From: Colletotrichum lupini | Taxonomy: Eukaryota > Ascomycota > Sordariomycetes > Glomerellales > Glomerellaceae | DNA: 64,000 nt | Direction: 5' to 3' | NCBI RefSeq assembly: GCF_023278565.1 | Contig: NC_064679.1 | Coordinates: 620,001-684,000, forward strand | Part shown: in pieces, positions 12,282-24,053 of the stretch | How the letters are laid out: every line of letters begins with the position of its first letter | How positions within the stretch are numbered: the stretch's first letter is position 1 | Program-made: the position numbers and the translations under genes | Notes under the pieces: model-generated | Databases searched by the model: none | Seen by the model: only the letters and a program-made list of their open reading frames with translations | Told to the model about the DNA's origin: nothing

Positions 12282-15200
12282 ATGTCTGGCGAATCTCCCG
12301 AGGCTAAGGAGAAGCGCCTCGTGGGGACTGTCCAGATTCGGCTTCTCGAGGCGTCAAACAACGAGACCAAGTTGAATGAGTTGTTGGGCAAGTACCTGTG
12401 CGCGCTGCTACTTAAGGCCAAGAGTGACTATCCTGCAGTCCGCACTGAGGCGAGAATCCACCACAAGCTTCACATAATTATTCCTGATACTGACGTTCGA
12501 GTTAGGTGATCACATTTGCCGGCAAACTCAAAGGCCTGATCATACACCCGAGGTCCGAAATTCCTTGTCTTCCGCGTCTTCCAGGATTTGAGTGTGGGCA
12601 CTAACGGTGTACACAGCATCATTCTTCCGGTGGAGAAGCTCATCGACCAATATCAAGAGGTCGACTCACCTATTCTTCGCGTCTTAGATATTTCCTTCAT
12701 CCAGCATAGCATTCTGCGTCTGGATGATTACGAAAGACGTCATCTATTCCCCAAAGTGGCAAAGGGCATTTCATCGCCCAACCATGCCGCCACCCAATCA
12801 TCCATGTTCAATGTTCTCTTGAAGATCATTCCCGATATCCAGGTACCATCACGCGGCAGCGAAGAAGACGCGGTCTTGAGAGAAGCTAGCGGTCTTTCAA
12901 AAGATGCAGACGCCCTCTTCGTCGCAAGATGGCTGGGTAAGGTGTTACTCCTCAGGATCCCAGGTGGCTCGAACCCAACTCGACAAGATTTTGAGAGGAT
13001 GAACCCGGCCCTGCTTGCAGCGGACCTGGACTTCCTGAAGCCGGAGCAGCGCGATACCGCAGCTGCATTCCAGAATATGCAGGCCCTCCGGCGCAAGATT
13101 GCTCAGCTCTTGGCTAGCGGTGCTTTCAAAGATGAGGAAAGACTCTTGCCTGCGCTATCTGCTGCAGCGAGCCCCGACTATCAAGTCTCACAGGCCGGGG
13201 AAGACATCTTGAAAAGAATCACAATCGACTTCGAGAAGGCGTCGGTTATTGAGGAGTTGTATAATGCACACGCCCGACTTCCTGCGCCCCACAGAATCAA
13301 GATTCTCCCTCTGCTTTCGAAATCGAAGCTTGCCACGACAATGCAGGATAATATCATGAACGTCGTGACGCTCGACTTTGGTACAGAGACTTCATCCATT
13401 GCACCAGCTCATTTACAAGCAGCAAGTGGCCTGGAGCGTACCAGACTTCACAAAGCTCTGTTTTATTTCCTCAACTGGTGCGCCAACATCGGACCTACTC
13501 AGGCCCCCTTCACCATCGGTCCTAAGTTGATCGACAAGATGCGGACTTACGTGGAAGACCAGGGCTGGCCTGTTTCACGGACACTGACGGCAGACGAAGA
13601 GAAGCTTCGGTCTATGGCCTACGACTTACTTGGTGTTCTTGGCGCGGGAAGTGCATCCAGCACACAGGACAAACTGCATCTCGTCGGTTGGCTCTTTAGA
13701 TCCATGTCCGAGGACCCTACCGTGGAGGCGGTCTCTGCCATTGAGGGCTCACTTTCGGGACTGACCAGAAGCTTCGACCCAAAGACAGTCAGCGGCGACG
13801 GTCGCGGCAGTGGTATGATTAGCCTCATCTCTCTCCTCCTGCACTACATGAATCTCCCCGAGGAGAACCCTGCCGTGCGAAGTGCAAGATTCTCAGCGGT
13901 CAAGTGGGCGAACCAGACCATCGCATCATGGGATGTGCGAGGCAGATGGATCGATATCCTGGCCATAGCCGGCCGCAAGTCAGAGCGCACAGAGGTCGTC
14001 GAGGAAGGCAGAAAGGGCTTGGATCCCTGGACGTACAGAGACGCCGAGGCGCACAAGATGCCGGATTGGATCCAACTCATGACGTACTTCTTCTGCGACA
14101 AGATATCTGACGAAATCTCAAGTGACGAGTGGAGCAGCTCAGCGCCTCCCAAGCTTGACTTCGATGATGACCGTACGATGCAGAACTTTCAAGGCGAAAA
14201 GATGATGGCTTACTCTGTTGCCGTCGAGTATGTCAAGAGGGCCCTGTTCGTCGCCGCGCTTCCAGACTTTCCTTTGGTCCCTGATTGGAGTTCCCAGCTC
14301 GACACTCTTGTTCGGAACGACGTCAAGACCCGGGAAACCATCAGAGCCTACTTCCGTTCCGTTGAGCCGGAGTACATTGGCCTGTTCATCAAGATCTGCT
14401 TCGATGGTGTTCGTTACCTGAAGAACCTGGATGGAACCGATCGCGTCGTTGAGAGCTGCCTGAAGTCCATGGTTGATGTCGCATCACTCGCCCCCGCTGG
14501 CACTATCAACTACATTGCCCCCTCAGCATGGGTTCTGCAGAAGTGCATCGCATCAAACAACAGACACACCCGTGCTGCCGCCGCACAAGCCGTCGGAATT
14601 CTCCTTCCTCACCCCCTTAATAAGGTGGACCTGGCGATTCCCGAGGCGGCTCCCCACCAGACGAGGAACGAGAACGTTCAGAAGTTCCTGAGAGATCTCA
14701 AGGCTATGATTTGGGGATGGGAAAAGCATGTTGGAGCAGTCGCCAATGGTGTCGAGGGAGCCCTGCAGGCATTCGGCCACATCTTTTCGAGGGCCGTGTA
14801 CTATGGTCTTCCTATCCCGATCGACGTTCATCTTCCAGCAAGGATGCTCATGGACAAATCGCGCCATGGCCCAACGTTGGAGAATGCTATTCTCGAATGT
14901 TACGGAGAACTTTGGACCGCGGGACTTTCCCAGTATATTCCGGACAATGTTAACAACCTTACGGCGGATTATGTGATTGAGAGACTCACGGAGAATGCAA
15001 ATGCAGGAAGCGACAAGTCCATCTTTGCACTCGGCCGCCTTGCCTTGGCGTTCAACGAGCCGAATGAAGAGGCCACCCCCGAAGACGGCCTGCTGTACCC
15101 GTCTAGCAAGACTTCAGGCATCGATAGCGTCCTAAAGAGCCTTTTCGGACTTCACGCGAGAAAAGAGACCGAGATCCAGTTCACTGTCGGCGAGGCCATC

Positions 15201-17993
15201 ACTGCCGCTATCGCCTGCTGGGAGTCTGACTTTGTCAAGCTCTCCATGAATGTCGACTGCACCGACGGTCCCTGGAGAAAGGGCAAGCGCAGCCAGAGAA
15301 TCACCGCCGTGCTCGACAAGCTGTTCCGCGACTGCAAGACGACAAAACCCAGCTTGCTTAAGGCCTCTGGCATCTGGCTCTTCTGCGTCGTTCAGTACTG
15401 CGGACATCTCGACGAGGTCCAGTCACGTCTTCGAGAGGCCCAGGCCGCATTCATGAGATTGCTCAGTGCGCGTGACGAGTTGGTGCAGGAGACGGCCTCC
15501 CGGGGTCTGTCACTGGTGTATGAGAAGGGCGACGAAGGATTGAAGCAGGATCTTGTCAAGGACTTGGTCTCGGCCTTTACTGGGAACACCACGCAGATCA
15601 AGGTTGAGGATGAGACGGAGTTGTTCGAGCCCGGCGCTTTGCCTACGGGCGAGGGCAAGTCGGTCACGTCCTACAAGGATATTGTCAGTTTGGCGAACGA
15701 AGTCGGTGACCAGAGTCTCGTCTATAAGTTCATGTCTCTTGCGACGAACGCCGCGACCTGGTCTACGAGATCTGCCTTTGGCCGCTTTGGTCTCAGCAAT
15801 ATCCTCTCCGAGTCAGAGGTCGACCCTAAGCTTTACCCTAAGCTGTTCCGTTACCGCTTCGACCCGAACTCCAACGTTCAACGATCCATGGACGACATCT
15901 GGAAGGCGTTGGTCAAGAACCCGAATGAAACGATTGGCGAGCACTTCGACGCCATCATGCAGGACCTCCTGAAGAACGTCCTCGGCAAGGAGTGGCGCGT
16001 CCGACAGGCCAGCTGTGGTGCCATCTCCGACCTGATTTCCGGACAGCCCTTCCACAAGTATGAAAAGTACTATGCCGAGATCTGGACTGCGGCACTGAAG
16101 GTGCTTGACGATGTCAAGGGATCTGTCAGAGAATCTGCCCTCAAGCTGTGCATGGGTCTGACCAACACTATTGTCCGTCAACTCGAAGAGGGTGGGTCTT
16201 CGTCGTCAGCGCAGGCTATGCTGAAGCAAGCTCTTCGTTTCCTCCTCTCGCCCAGCGGTCTCGAGAGCGGTGTCGACGAAGTCAAGATGTTTTCGCTCAA
16301 GACGATTATTGACATCACTAAGAAGGGCGGCCCTAATCTGAAGCCCTTCATTGTCGACTTCATCCCTCCTCTTCTGGGTCTTCATAGCACAATCGAGCCA
16401 GAGCAGATCAATTACGCTTACCAGAAGGTTAGCGAGGACTCCCGTGACCAGCTTGATAAGCTCAGAGCAAGATGGGTCAACCAATCGCCAATCTCGGAAG
16501 CCATCGACAACTGCCTTCGGCAGCTTGACGCCGAGGGGATGAAGCAGCTTGCGCCGAAGCTCGAGGAGATTATCAAGACCGCCATCGGCATGCCGACCAA
16601 GATTGCATGTGCTAGACTGATTGGCGATCTCGTCATGCGCCACGCCGTCGACTTCAAGCCGGTATCACCAAAGTTCATGCAGATTATGGAGAAGCAAGCA
16701 CTCGACCGCAACGACGAAGTCAGCAAGGGCTACGCCAGAGCCGCGGGATACCTGATGCGCATCGTTCCCGACGCATCCAAGGAGCGCCTCGTCGATAAGT
16801 TTACCGAATTCTACTTTGCCAGCGAAGACGAGGCCCGCCGCGCCAAGGTATCCGACGTTGTTCTCGGCGTGTCCAAGCTGGCCCCTGACCACTTCAACGC
16901 CCTGGCGGCCAAGTTCATCCCGTTCACCTACATGGGAATGCACGACACGGACGAGTATACCCGAAAGTGCTTCGACGAAGTCTGGAACCAGCACGGCGGC
17001 AGCTCTCGCACCGTCGCGCGCTACGTTCCCGAGATTGTAGGCTTCATCAAGAGAGGCCTCGAGGCGCCGCGATGGAATCTTCAGCATACCGCCGCCTTCA
17101 GCATCGCGAGCATGATCAAGGCTGTTGTTGCCTCCAGCGATGCCACTGGCGGACAAATGTCCGAGGCAAACCTGAAGCTCATCTGGCCCGTTCTTGACAA
17201 GGCGCTCGCGCTCAAGACCTTCCCCGGAAAGGAGAAGGTTCTCGAGTCCTTCCCCCAGTTCGTCGGCAAGGGCAAAGCTCTCTGGCAGAACGACTCGACC
17301 ATCGCCGCACAGCAGCAAAAGATTGCGATCCGCGAGGCGAAAAGAAACAACGAGGACTACCGCCCGCTCGCCTTCAAGGCTCTCTGGCAATTTGCAGAGC
17401 AGCGCGACGACTTGGACCTTCTCGAGACCATCTCCACCATTGTGAGCGGGCCTCTGGACGACTTCATTGACGAGGACCGGATGGATGTCGACAGCTCCGG
17501 CGACGCGACTCGCAAGGCGGCCGTCAACGGCATTGAGACTGTCGCGCGGGGCTACAACCGCAAGGAGATCAAGGAGAACCCCAGCGCCGTGCTCAAGAAG
17601 ATCTTTGAGCTTCTCAAGACGTACCTCGACAACGCCAAGTTCGAGGGCATCAAGCGAGAGGTGTGGTACGAGTCCGTCAGAGACCTGATGGAGGCTGCGC
17701 CTGCCCCTGCCTCCAGCACCCCTGCCAGCAACGAGAAGGAGGTCGCTCTGGCCTATCTCCGCAGCCTGGATCCCGAGTCCGTCGACAACGGCACCGAGGC
17801 CCAGCGTACGATGCGGGCCCTCGCTATTGGCGGAGTATTCAAGGCCATTCAGCGCGGGGTGTTTGGGGAGGGAGCGGCGGCGGCGGAGGAGAGGAAGAGC
17901 TTTGTGGAGATGGTGAAGAAGGCTTTGGGGGCTGAGAGGTCTCTTGAGGTGCAGAAGCACCTCAAGGAGATCCTCGCGGAGTTGGAGAAGTAG
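12282..17993 (+). CDS. ECM29: Proteasome component/adaptor Ecm29
   Basis: Model: exons 12282-12449, 12506-12552 and 12617-17993, giving 1863 aa, close to the 1868 aa of yeast Ecm29. The N-terminus (KLNELLGKYLCALLLKAKSD, then SIILPVEKLIDQY) is the conserved Ecm29 head. The remainder is alpha-helical HEAT-like repeat protein throughout, including REAKRNNEDYRPLAFKALW near the C-terminus. Ecm29 binds the 26S proteasome, stabilises the core-regulatory particle interface, inhibits faulty assemblies and tethers proteasomes to other compartments. Intron 2 (12553-12616) is canonical, with branch CTAAC and acceptor CACAG. Intron 1 (12450-12505) seems to use a GC donor (GAG|GCGAGA) and acceptor TTAG. 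This is the only arrangement I found that restores a head of family-typical length in frame. Exon 3 alone is open for 1792 codons. The 5' end is less certain than the rest. Confidence 0.93.
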
Positions 17994-19394
17994 GAGGACG
18001 AGGAGAGGATACTTCTTCCTACTTCTCCAGCAAGGGAAGCTGATGTTTTTGGCCGCGAGGCGGCAGGATATGGCTCGCGGGGTGTTGATACCCCTATATT
18101 AGAACTTGCTTTTTGAATGACTGTTACAATGACGCCAGCCTTCCTCTCAACGTTTGATTTCGCAGAAACAATTCATCGATGTACACATGAAAGATAATGG
18201 AAAGAGGGCAGAGCCAATGGGACAACTCTGAAGCGCACTTTGTGTAGCTAAGGTTGGTTACGTATATATTGATGGCACCGGCTCGGAGTTGCAAGCTAGG
18301 GGATACCTGTCCAGTCCCGGTGCTGCTGCCTCGAAGCCTGAGTGAATCCTCTGATCTATGTCAGACTGCACCAGCTACTTTCCTTTCAATAGTGCGGCAG
18401 ACCACAGAAAGCCTAGATGATAGTTCTTCTTGACAGGGACCTATTCGCAGGTAGTAAGATTCCTACATCTTGCAATTTGTGGGTGCGGGACATCGCGACG
18501 CTCAGCCAGATATCCGTTTCTTGAGATGGCAAAACCGGAAGCAGAAGCTATATCTTCATATCTTGATGTAGATAGAAATGGCAGTCCAAGGCAGGATGAA
18601 TCTAGAGACGGGCCTGTGCATATAGTCAGAGCAAGAAAGAAGCAGGCTGCAATACTCTGCGTGGGGTGCTCTTCAAGACAAACATCTTTGTGTGTGGCTG
18701 AGTACAAGCCACAAGGTCAGCCACACGAGATTGAGCACCTTGGTGGCCGTGGCGCAGTAAATCACCTCATCGCATCAACATTCCACCATTTCTCCGAGAC
18801 AGCCCAGAGCAGGAAGGATGGCTCCGAGGCTCGACCGGCGGTTGCGTCACAGAGTTGGACGCCTTGAGGGTGGCACTGGCCCGATAGCAGCACCTGCCCT
18901 GCGCTTCCACCCGTGCCTGCACTCATTTGCCTTTACACGCGCCGGGACAAGCCCGCAACACCATCCCGTCCTCAGATCAGTGGCGGCGCAAACCAACCAA
19001 ACCAGCCTTGCCTTTCCTCTCCCAACAAGAAGCTGAACCTGAAGCTATCGACTTTCTTTCAAGTTGCTCGTTCGGAAACCGCCGTGGACTTCTTCACTTG
19101 ACGGGGCCAGACAATTTAGACCCAAAGACCAACGCGCCCGACGGTGACCTGCAGCTACCCCTCCGCCCCGTGCCAGACTCCAGCACCTTCGGTTCAAGGT
19201 GGGGCAGAGGTGCCATCCGTCTCCCACCTTCAGCGACTCTTCTTCATTCACTCTTCTGACCGCCACCAGAAAAAAAACAGAATATCTTTCGACTCATTGC
19301 TGGCCGGTACCAACTGCTGAAGGACATCTCACGAAGCCACGCACGAAGCCAAACTCTTTTCAGCGACCTTAACAGTCAAGCGCACACCTTCGCC
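17994..19394. other. Intergenic, ECM29 3' flank and UBX-gene promoter
   Basis: No recognisable gene. The first few hundred bases should hold the ECM29 3' UTR and terminator. The stretch from about 18.85 kb to 19.39 kb is C/A-rich and resembles a fungal promoter and leader for the downstream UBX-protein gene on the same strand. A 145-codon open frame at 18430-18867 has no family resemblance. Confidence 0.4.
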
Positions 19395-21148
19395 ATGGAC
19401 GAGGATATCTCCAACTTCGTCGCCATCACGGCAGCTAGCCCGGAGGCCGCTCGCGGCTTCCTGGAGATGACCAACAACAATCTGGAGCAGGCTATTCAGC
19501 TTTTCTTCGAGAACCCCGACATTCAGAGTAGTTTCAACCAGCCGTCCGCCACCTCCTCGACAGCGCCGCCAGTGCCCTCGAGCACCCGACCGAATGTTGG
19601 ACGGCAGGACGAGCGCGGGGTCATTCACATAGATAGTGATGACGATGGCGATACGGCCATGACGGTGGACGATATGGACGATAACTTTGGACACGACGAC
19701 TCCGAGATTGCGGCAAACGAACAGGTGGCGGCCATTGCCCGAAGCGCCCAAGAGGAAGAGGATGCCGCCATGGCCAAGAGATTACAAGAGGAACTTTACG
19801 GCGGTGGTCCTGGAGGTGGTGGTGGCGGCGCTGGAATTGGCGGCGGTCAGGATGATGTCAGATCACCCATCGCCAGAACCACCGAGACGCTGGTTGGAGG
19901 CTACGACGGTGACGATGGTATGGACATGGACACCATCATCCGGGCACAAATGAGACAGAGAGAAGCCGCCAGGGCAGCTCGAGGTGTGTATTGGGCAATG
20001 TCTACGTCTTTGGGTTTGCCATGCTAATGTTTTGGGCACCAGCTGGTGGTGGAAACCCCTTTGCTCATAACCTGTCCATCTGGGATGATGACAGCCCAGC
20101 TGCCGCCCAGCCCGCCCAACCCGCTGCAACGGAAGGCGGCACGCGAGCCCAGAGACTGGCAGAGCTGTTCCGGCCGCCCTACGACATTATGTCCAGACTG
20201 GAATGGGACGAGGCGAGACAGGAGGGCAAGGACGAGAAGAAGTGGATTCTGGTTAACCTCCAGGATATGAGCGACTTCAACTGCCAAGCCTTGAATCGGG
20301 ATATTTGGAAAGATGCGGCTATCAGGAGGCTATTGGATGATGCCTTCATCTTCCTGCAGTATGACAAGGACGCCATGGCGGCACAGCAGTACATCAACTT
20401 TTACTTCCACGGCACCGGCCACGAGAACCCAGACAACTACCCGCATGTCGCTATCATCGATCCGAGAACAGGAGAGCAGGTCAAGGTTTGGAGTGGAAGA
20501 CCGTTCCCCAGCGCATCTGACTTCCACGCGCAGCTGGCCGAATTCCTGGACCGCTATAGCTTGGCGGCGAACAGCAAGAACCCCGTAGTGGATCAAGCAG
20601 CGCCCCGCCCCAAGACCGTCGATGTCGACCGAATGACGGAGGATGAGATGCTGGAGATGGCATTGCAAAACAGCCTTGCAGCGTCCAACGGCGGTAGCAG
20701 CAGCAGCTCCAAGCCTAAGACGAGCGTGTTCGATCCTGATGCGCTGACCAAGTCGGACTCATCCAGTGGCCGAGGCCAGGGCATTTCTCCAGTCGAGGAG
20801 GCGGCAGGCGGCATTACTCCCCCTGCTGAGCCGGCAGCGGCGCAGAGCGCCTGGGCCCGGATTGCGGGTGACAAGCCGCACACGGAGCCAGAGAACAACC
20901 CGGCAACGACGACAAGGATACAATTCCGACACCCTACTGGACGTGTTATCCGTCGATTCAACCTGGAGGACCCGGTCAGACGCATCTATGAGTGGCTCAA
21001 GGCGGAGCCCCTCGAGGGCAAGGAAGGGATTGAGGTTGAATTGAAGCGTATGCCGCAGGGCCAGGACTTGAGTGACGGGTTGGACACGACTATCATGGAG
21101 GCTGGGCTCAAGAACGGCACCGTCATGATTGAGTTCATTGAGGACTAG
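19395..21148 (+). CDS. UBA-UAS-UIM-UBX protein, Ubx5/UBXD7-type Cdc48 cofactor
   Basis: Exons 19395-19983 and 20043-21148, with a 59-bp intron (branch GCTAATG, acceptor CCAG) joined in frame, give 564 aa. Domains in order: UBA-like, about residues 1-45 (ASPEAARGFLEMTNNNLEQA); acidic and Gly-rich linkers; thioredoxin-fold UAS domain, about 230-370 (WILVNLQDMSDFNCQALNRD, YPHVAIIDPRTGEQVKVW); ubiquitin-interacting motif, about 392-410 (TEDEMLEMALQNSL); and C-terminal UBX domain, about 487-564, ending in IEFIED. This order is that of yeast Ubx5 and human UBXD7, which recruit Cdc48/p97 to ubiquitylated substrates and neddylated cullins, for example in DNA-protein crosslink and Rpb1 turnover. The neighbour ECM29 also works in the ubiquitin-proteasome system. 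No missing domain was seen. Confidence 0.92.
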
Positions 21149-22261
21149 AGCTGGCCTTGGTTCGACTCAGCGACTGATGATTCGGGCGGGAAACGTCGGT
21201 TACGGGCAAGGTGCATTTATTCAGCAGGGCCAGGGCCAGGGCATGGCCGATAGAACCGGAACTGGACAGGCGGAAGGAAGCCTTCTTTTAACATTGTTCG
21301 TTTGGGTTCTTCTCATACATAGTACGATATCCGGCGAGGGCAGGCAGGCATGCATGGAAGGACGTAGTTTATCGAGGACCACGGGTAGCCTAACAGAGTC
21401 AAACAGCGGGCCAGAAGATTCGGACGGCCATCCACCGTAAGTAGACGCTTGTTAACACAGAGACGGCATCAATAGACAGGGAAATGAAAGCAATGCTGGT
21501 CGCGTTGTGATACGATTTGAATCATTGAGACGCGCATACAGTGAATGACTTGACGCGCATGTGTCCCTAACGCGTGTAAAGGAACAGAGTACCAACGTCC
21601 AACGATCCGATGCCAATCATCTTCAGCCTCTGCTGTCGTATTCAGTGTAGATGTATTAGTGGAAATCCACACCCAGGGCTGAACGGAATCGACGGCAAGG
21701 TCAACCAAAAGAAGAAGCCAAAGGAACAAAGATGGCTCAAAGGTGCTCCGTAGATGTCTTGGGCTGAGAAATGTGGGTGTTTCACTAGGCTAGAGCATGA
21801 ACTATCTATCTTTGGGAAGTGTGCTTGGCTCACCTGGGCATCGGTGGTGGCGCCGGTTGGAGGGGAACCAATCAGAGGGGGATGACGGACGGGTTCCTGG
21901 ACGGGACGTGTCACTGCATGGGAGATGGATGGAGGGGTGATTGGACGTGGTGGGTTGCTCTCGTCTGTTAGGTATAGTGCTAAGGTAGTACCTATATTGA
22001 TGTTGGTGTTGTTGAAGCTGAGATGGCGAGATGGTGAAATGAGAGGTGGGAGATGGATGTCTGGTTGGCAGCGTCTGGGTCGATTCTGTGAGGTGCAGTG
22101 CCAATTGATAAGCAGGATGTGATCTGTGCACGCTCGCTTACGTTGGCGATAATGCATTGCGTATGTAGATACTCCGTACCTTACGGCATTCCATTGTTTT
22201 GACTGCTGGAGGTCGCTGACGTTTTCACTGGACAGGGCCACCCCGAGGACCATACCGATAG
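21149..22261. other. Intergenic downstream of the UBX gene
   Basis: No gene recognised. A 203-codon minus-strand frame (21642-22253) has low-complexity Pro/His/Ser composition and no family resemblance. The sequence has ordinary composition up to the poly-G block that begins at 22262. Confidence 0.35.
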
Positions 22262-22545
22262 CAGGGGGGGGGGGGGGGGGGATCTTGGGGGGGGGGGGGG
22301 GGGAACGGGGAACCCAATTGAAAAAAAAAGGGGGTGGTGGTGGGGAAACGCCCCCCCGGTTTCCCTTTAAGATTCACGGAAAAAAAAGGGGGGGGGGGGG
22401 GTCGGCGGGGGAGGCAGGGGGGGGGGGGGGGGGGGGGGGGGGGGATACTTGAGGTGGGATGAGGGGAACCTGGGAACCCAATTGACATCAACAGCAGTGG
22501 TTGCTGGTGAACCGACCCCTCGGTTACCCTTTCAGATCATGGCAT
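22262..22545. repeat. Poly-G tracts with a homopolymer-degraded duplicate
   Basis: Long G runs (22263-22280, 22287-22304, 22388-22401 and 22419-22444) bracket a copy of the sequence that follows them. The stretch near 22309-22380 (GGGAACCCAATTG, then A and G runs, then GGTTTCCCTTTAAGATTCACGG) matches 22471-22545 (GGGAACCCAATTG, normal sequence, then GGTTACCCTTTCAGATCATGG) but with mixed bases replaced by homopolymers. This looks like read-phasing error placed in the assembly, not biology. The real locus probably holds one G-run and one copy. Confidence 0.6.
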
Positions 22546-23154
22546 AAACAACGGGCGATGGGAGGTCTAATACTACGTAGACACCTCCTGATTCTGTTTC
22601 TGCCTTACTTTGGCCATTCCAACCTGTTTACGAAGACCTTAGATTCAATACTTCCTAACGCTGGAGCGTCGCATTTCCGTTTACATGTATTTGGGGAGTC
22701 GATCTTACCAAAACAGTCCAAATCTCAAGGTGCCTACCTACCTACCTACATAGGTACCTACGAAAGTCCAAGCCCCGGACTAGCACCAACACCGAGACCG
22801 CACCGCAAACATTGACAACATCCCAAGACAACATTCAAGAAAGCGACGACGACGCAAAGACAGCCACGCCACCGCCCTCTTCTTTGTGGCCTCTTTCAAC
22901 CGTCCAGAGGTCTGACTGCTTGGTCTCGGTCTGGCTTGGTGCCGTCTCTTGCTACCCCACAATCTGCCTCGTGTGCCCAAACATCAGATTCCCGTCCGTC
23001 GTTCCCTTGGGACCAAAGCACAGGTACCAACCGCAACCCCACGACGCTTTCTTTTTTGCGCGGCTCTTCCTTGCCATACCTTGAGATTGCCCATCTCTAT
23101 CCGTACTCTGTAGGTCTCTTGAATATCCCCTGCTGTTTGTTGTGCCTATCTATG
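22546..23154. other. Promoter region upstream of the kinase gene
   Basis: No gene is recognisable. It includes a CTACCTACCTACCTA-type repeat with TAGGTACCTACG at about 22735-22761, the same promoter word family seen at 2.2-4.6 kb. The position suggests the core promoter of the kinase gene lies here. That is inference. Confidence 0.35.
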
Positions 23155-24053
23155 GACTTTCGTCTACCTGTAGTACCGTGGCCCGTGGCACTGACGTCTT
23201 TCCTTCCCTCTCCCTTTCCTTTGGCTCTACCAAATCCACCGACTCGCGAAGAACGCGAATTACAGCGGCCCGCTACAGTGTCTCACCACCACCTCTGGAA
23301 CTTTTTTTTCCTCATCCTCACCTACCTCACCTACCTACCGTAGTGGTTTTCCCCTCTCCTTGTTTACCTCGTCATTCTGTCTCTGCATCTTGAAGAAAAA
23401 GGAGAGACGAGACATTCGACACGCGACAAGAGCCCACGTACGATTGACGCCGCCCCCTTGGGAACTAATCAACCGTTAGGCTCCGGCCGACTTTGTCTCT
23501 AGCACATTTTTTGCTAACCGCTCGCCTTGAACCAGATCGCTTTCTTTCTCTCCTTAGTTTGGGTCTTCAGAACCAGCCGTCTCGGGGGCCACTTGTGACC
23601 ACCTAGCCCGGCCTCAATCGCTTCTACCTCAGCTCGACGACAAGCCGTATCCGTCGTCCCCCACCGCCTCTGTCCCTCTCCAGGTCGCTCGCCCTCAACT
23701 CCAGGATCCCCTCTTCAACCAGCTGCCCGCTGCTCGCTGCCCGCTGCCCGAGCACCAAGGGAAAAAGAGACTTTCCAGTCCGAGAACTCAATTTCCCGCC
23801 AACCGAACATTTCTCTGCCTGACGACAAGAGGCATCGGACCAGAGACGAACCACCACCGCGCCGACGCCGAACTACCGCTAATCCCACTGCGCTGACGAA
23901 CTTTCGGACCCCTTGCAACCCCGCGATCCTCTCCTTTGCGACGGACGACAGCTCTCGACGGATCAGCCTTCTGTTGTTGCGCGGCGTCAATTGAACGACG
24001 GCTCCTCTCTGCTGGGAACACACCACCATCCTTCGCAGTGCTAGACCGCAATC
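23155..24053 (+). promoter_or_regulatory. ATG-free long 5' leader of the Sid1-like kinase gene
   Basis: 899 consecutive bases upstream of the kinase start contain no ATG on the plus strand, whereas about 14 would be expected by chance. The sequence is C/T-rich. Such depletion is the footprint of a scanned 5' UTR, so transcription probably starts near or before 23155. Splicing inside the leader cannot be excluded. Confidence 0.5.

Noticed and set aside
16665..17960. 431-codon minus-strand open frame
   Set aside because: It lies wholly antisense to the ECM29 exon; the open frame follows from G/C-rich third positions, and its protein resembles no family.
21642..22253. 203-codon minus-strand open frame
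   Set aside because: Low-complexity Pro/His/Ser stretches without a recognisable domain and next to a sequencing artefact.
22262..22444. G-quadruplex regulatory element
   Set aside because: The G runs coincide with a smeared duplicate that indicates read error, so biological meaning cannot be claimed.
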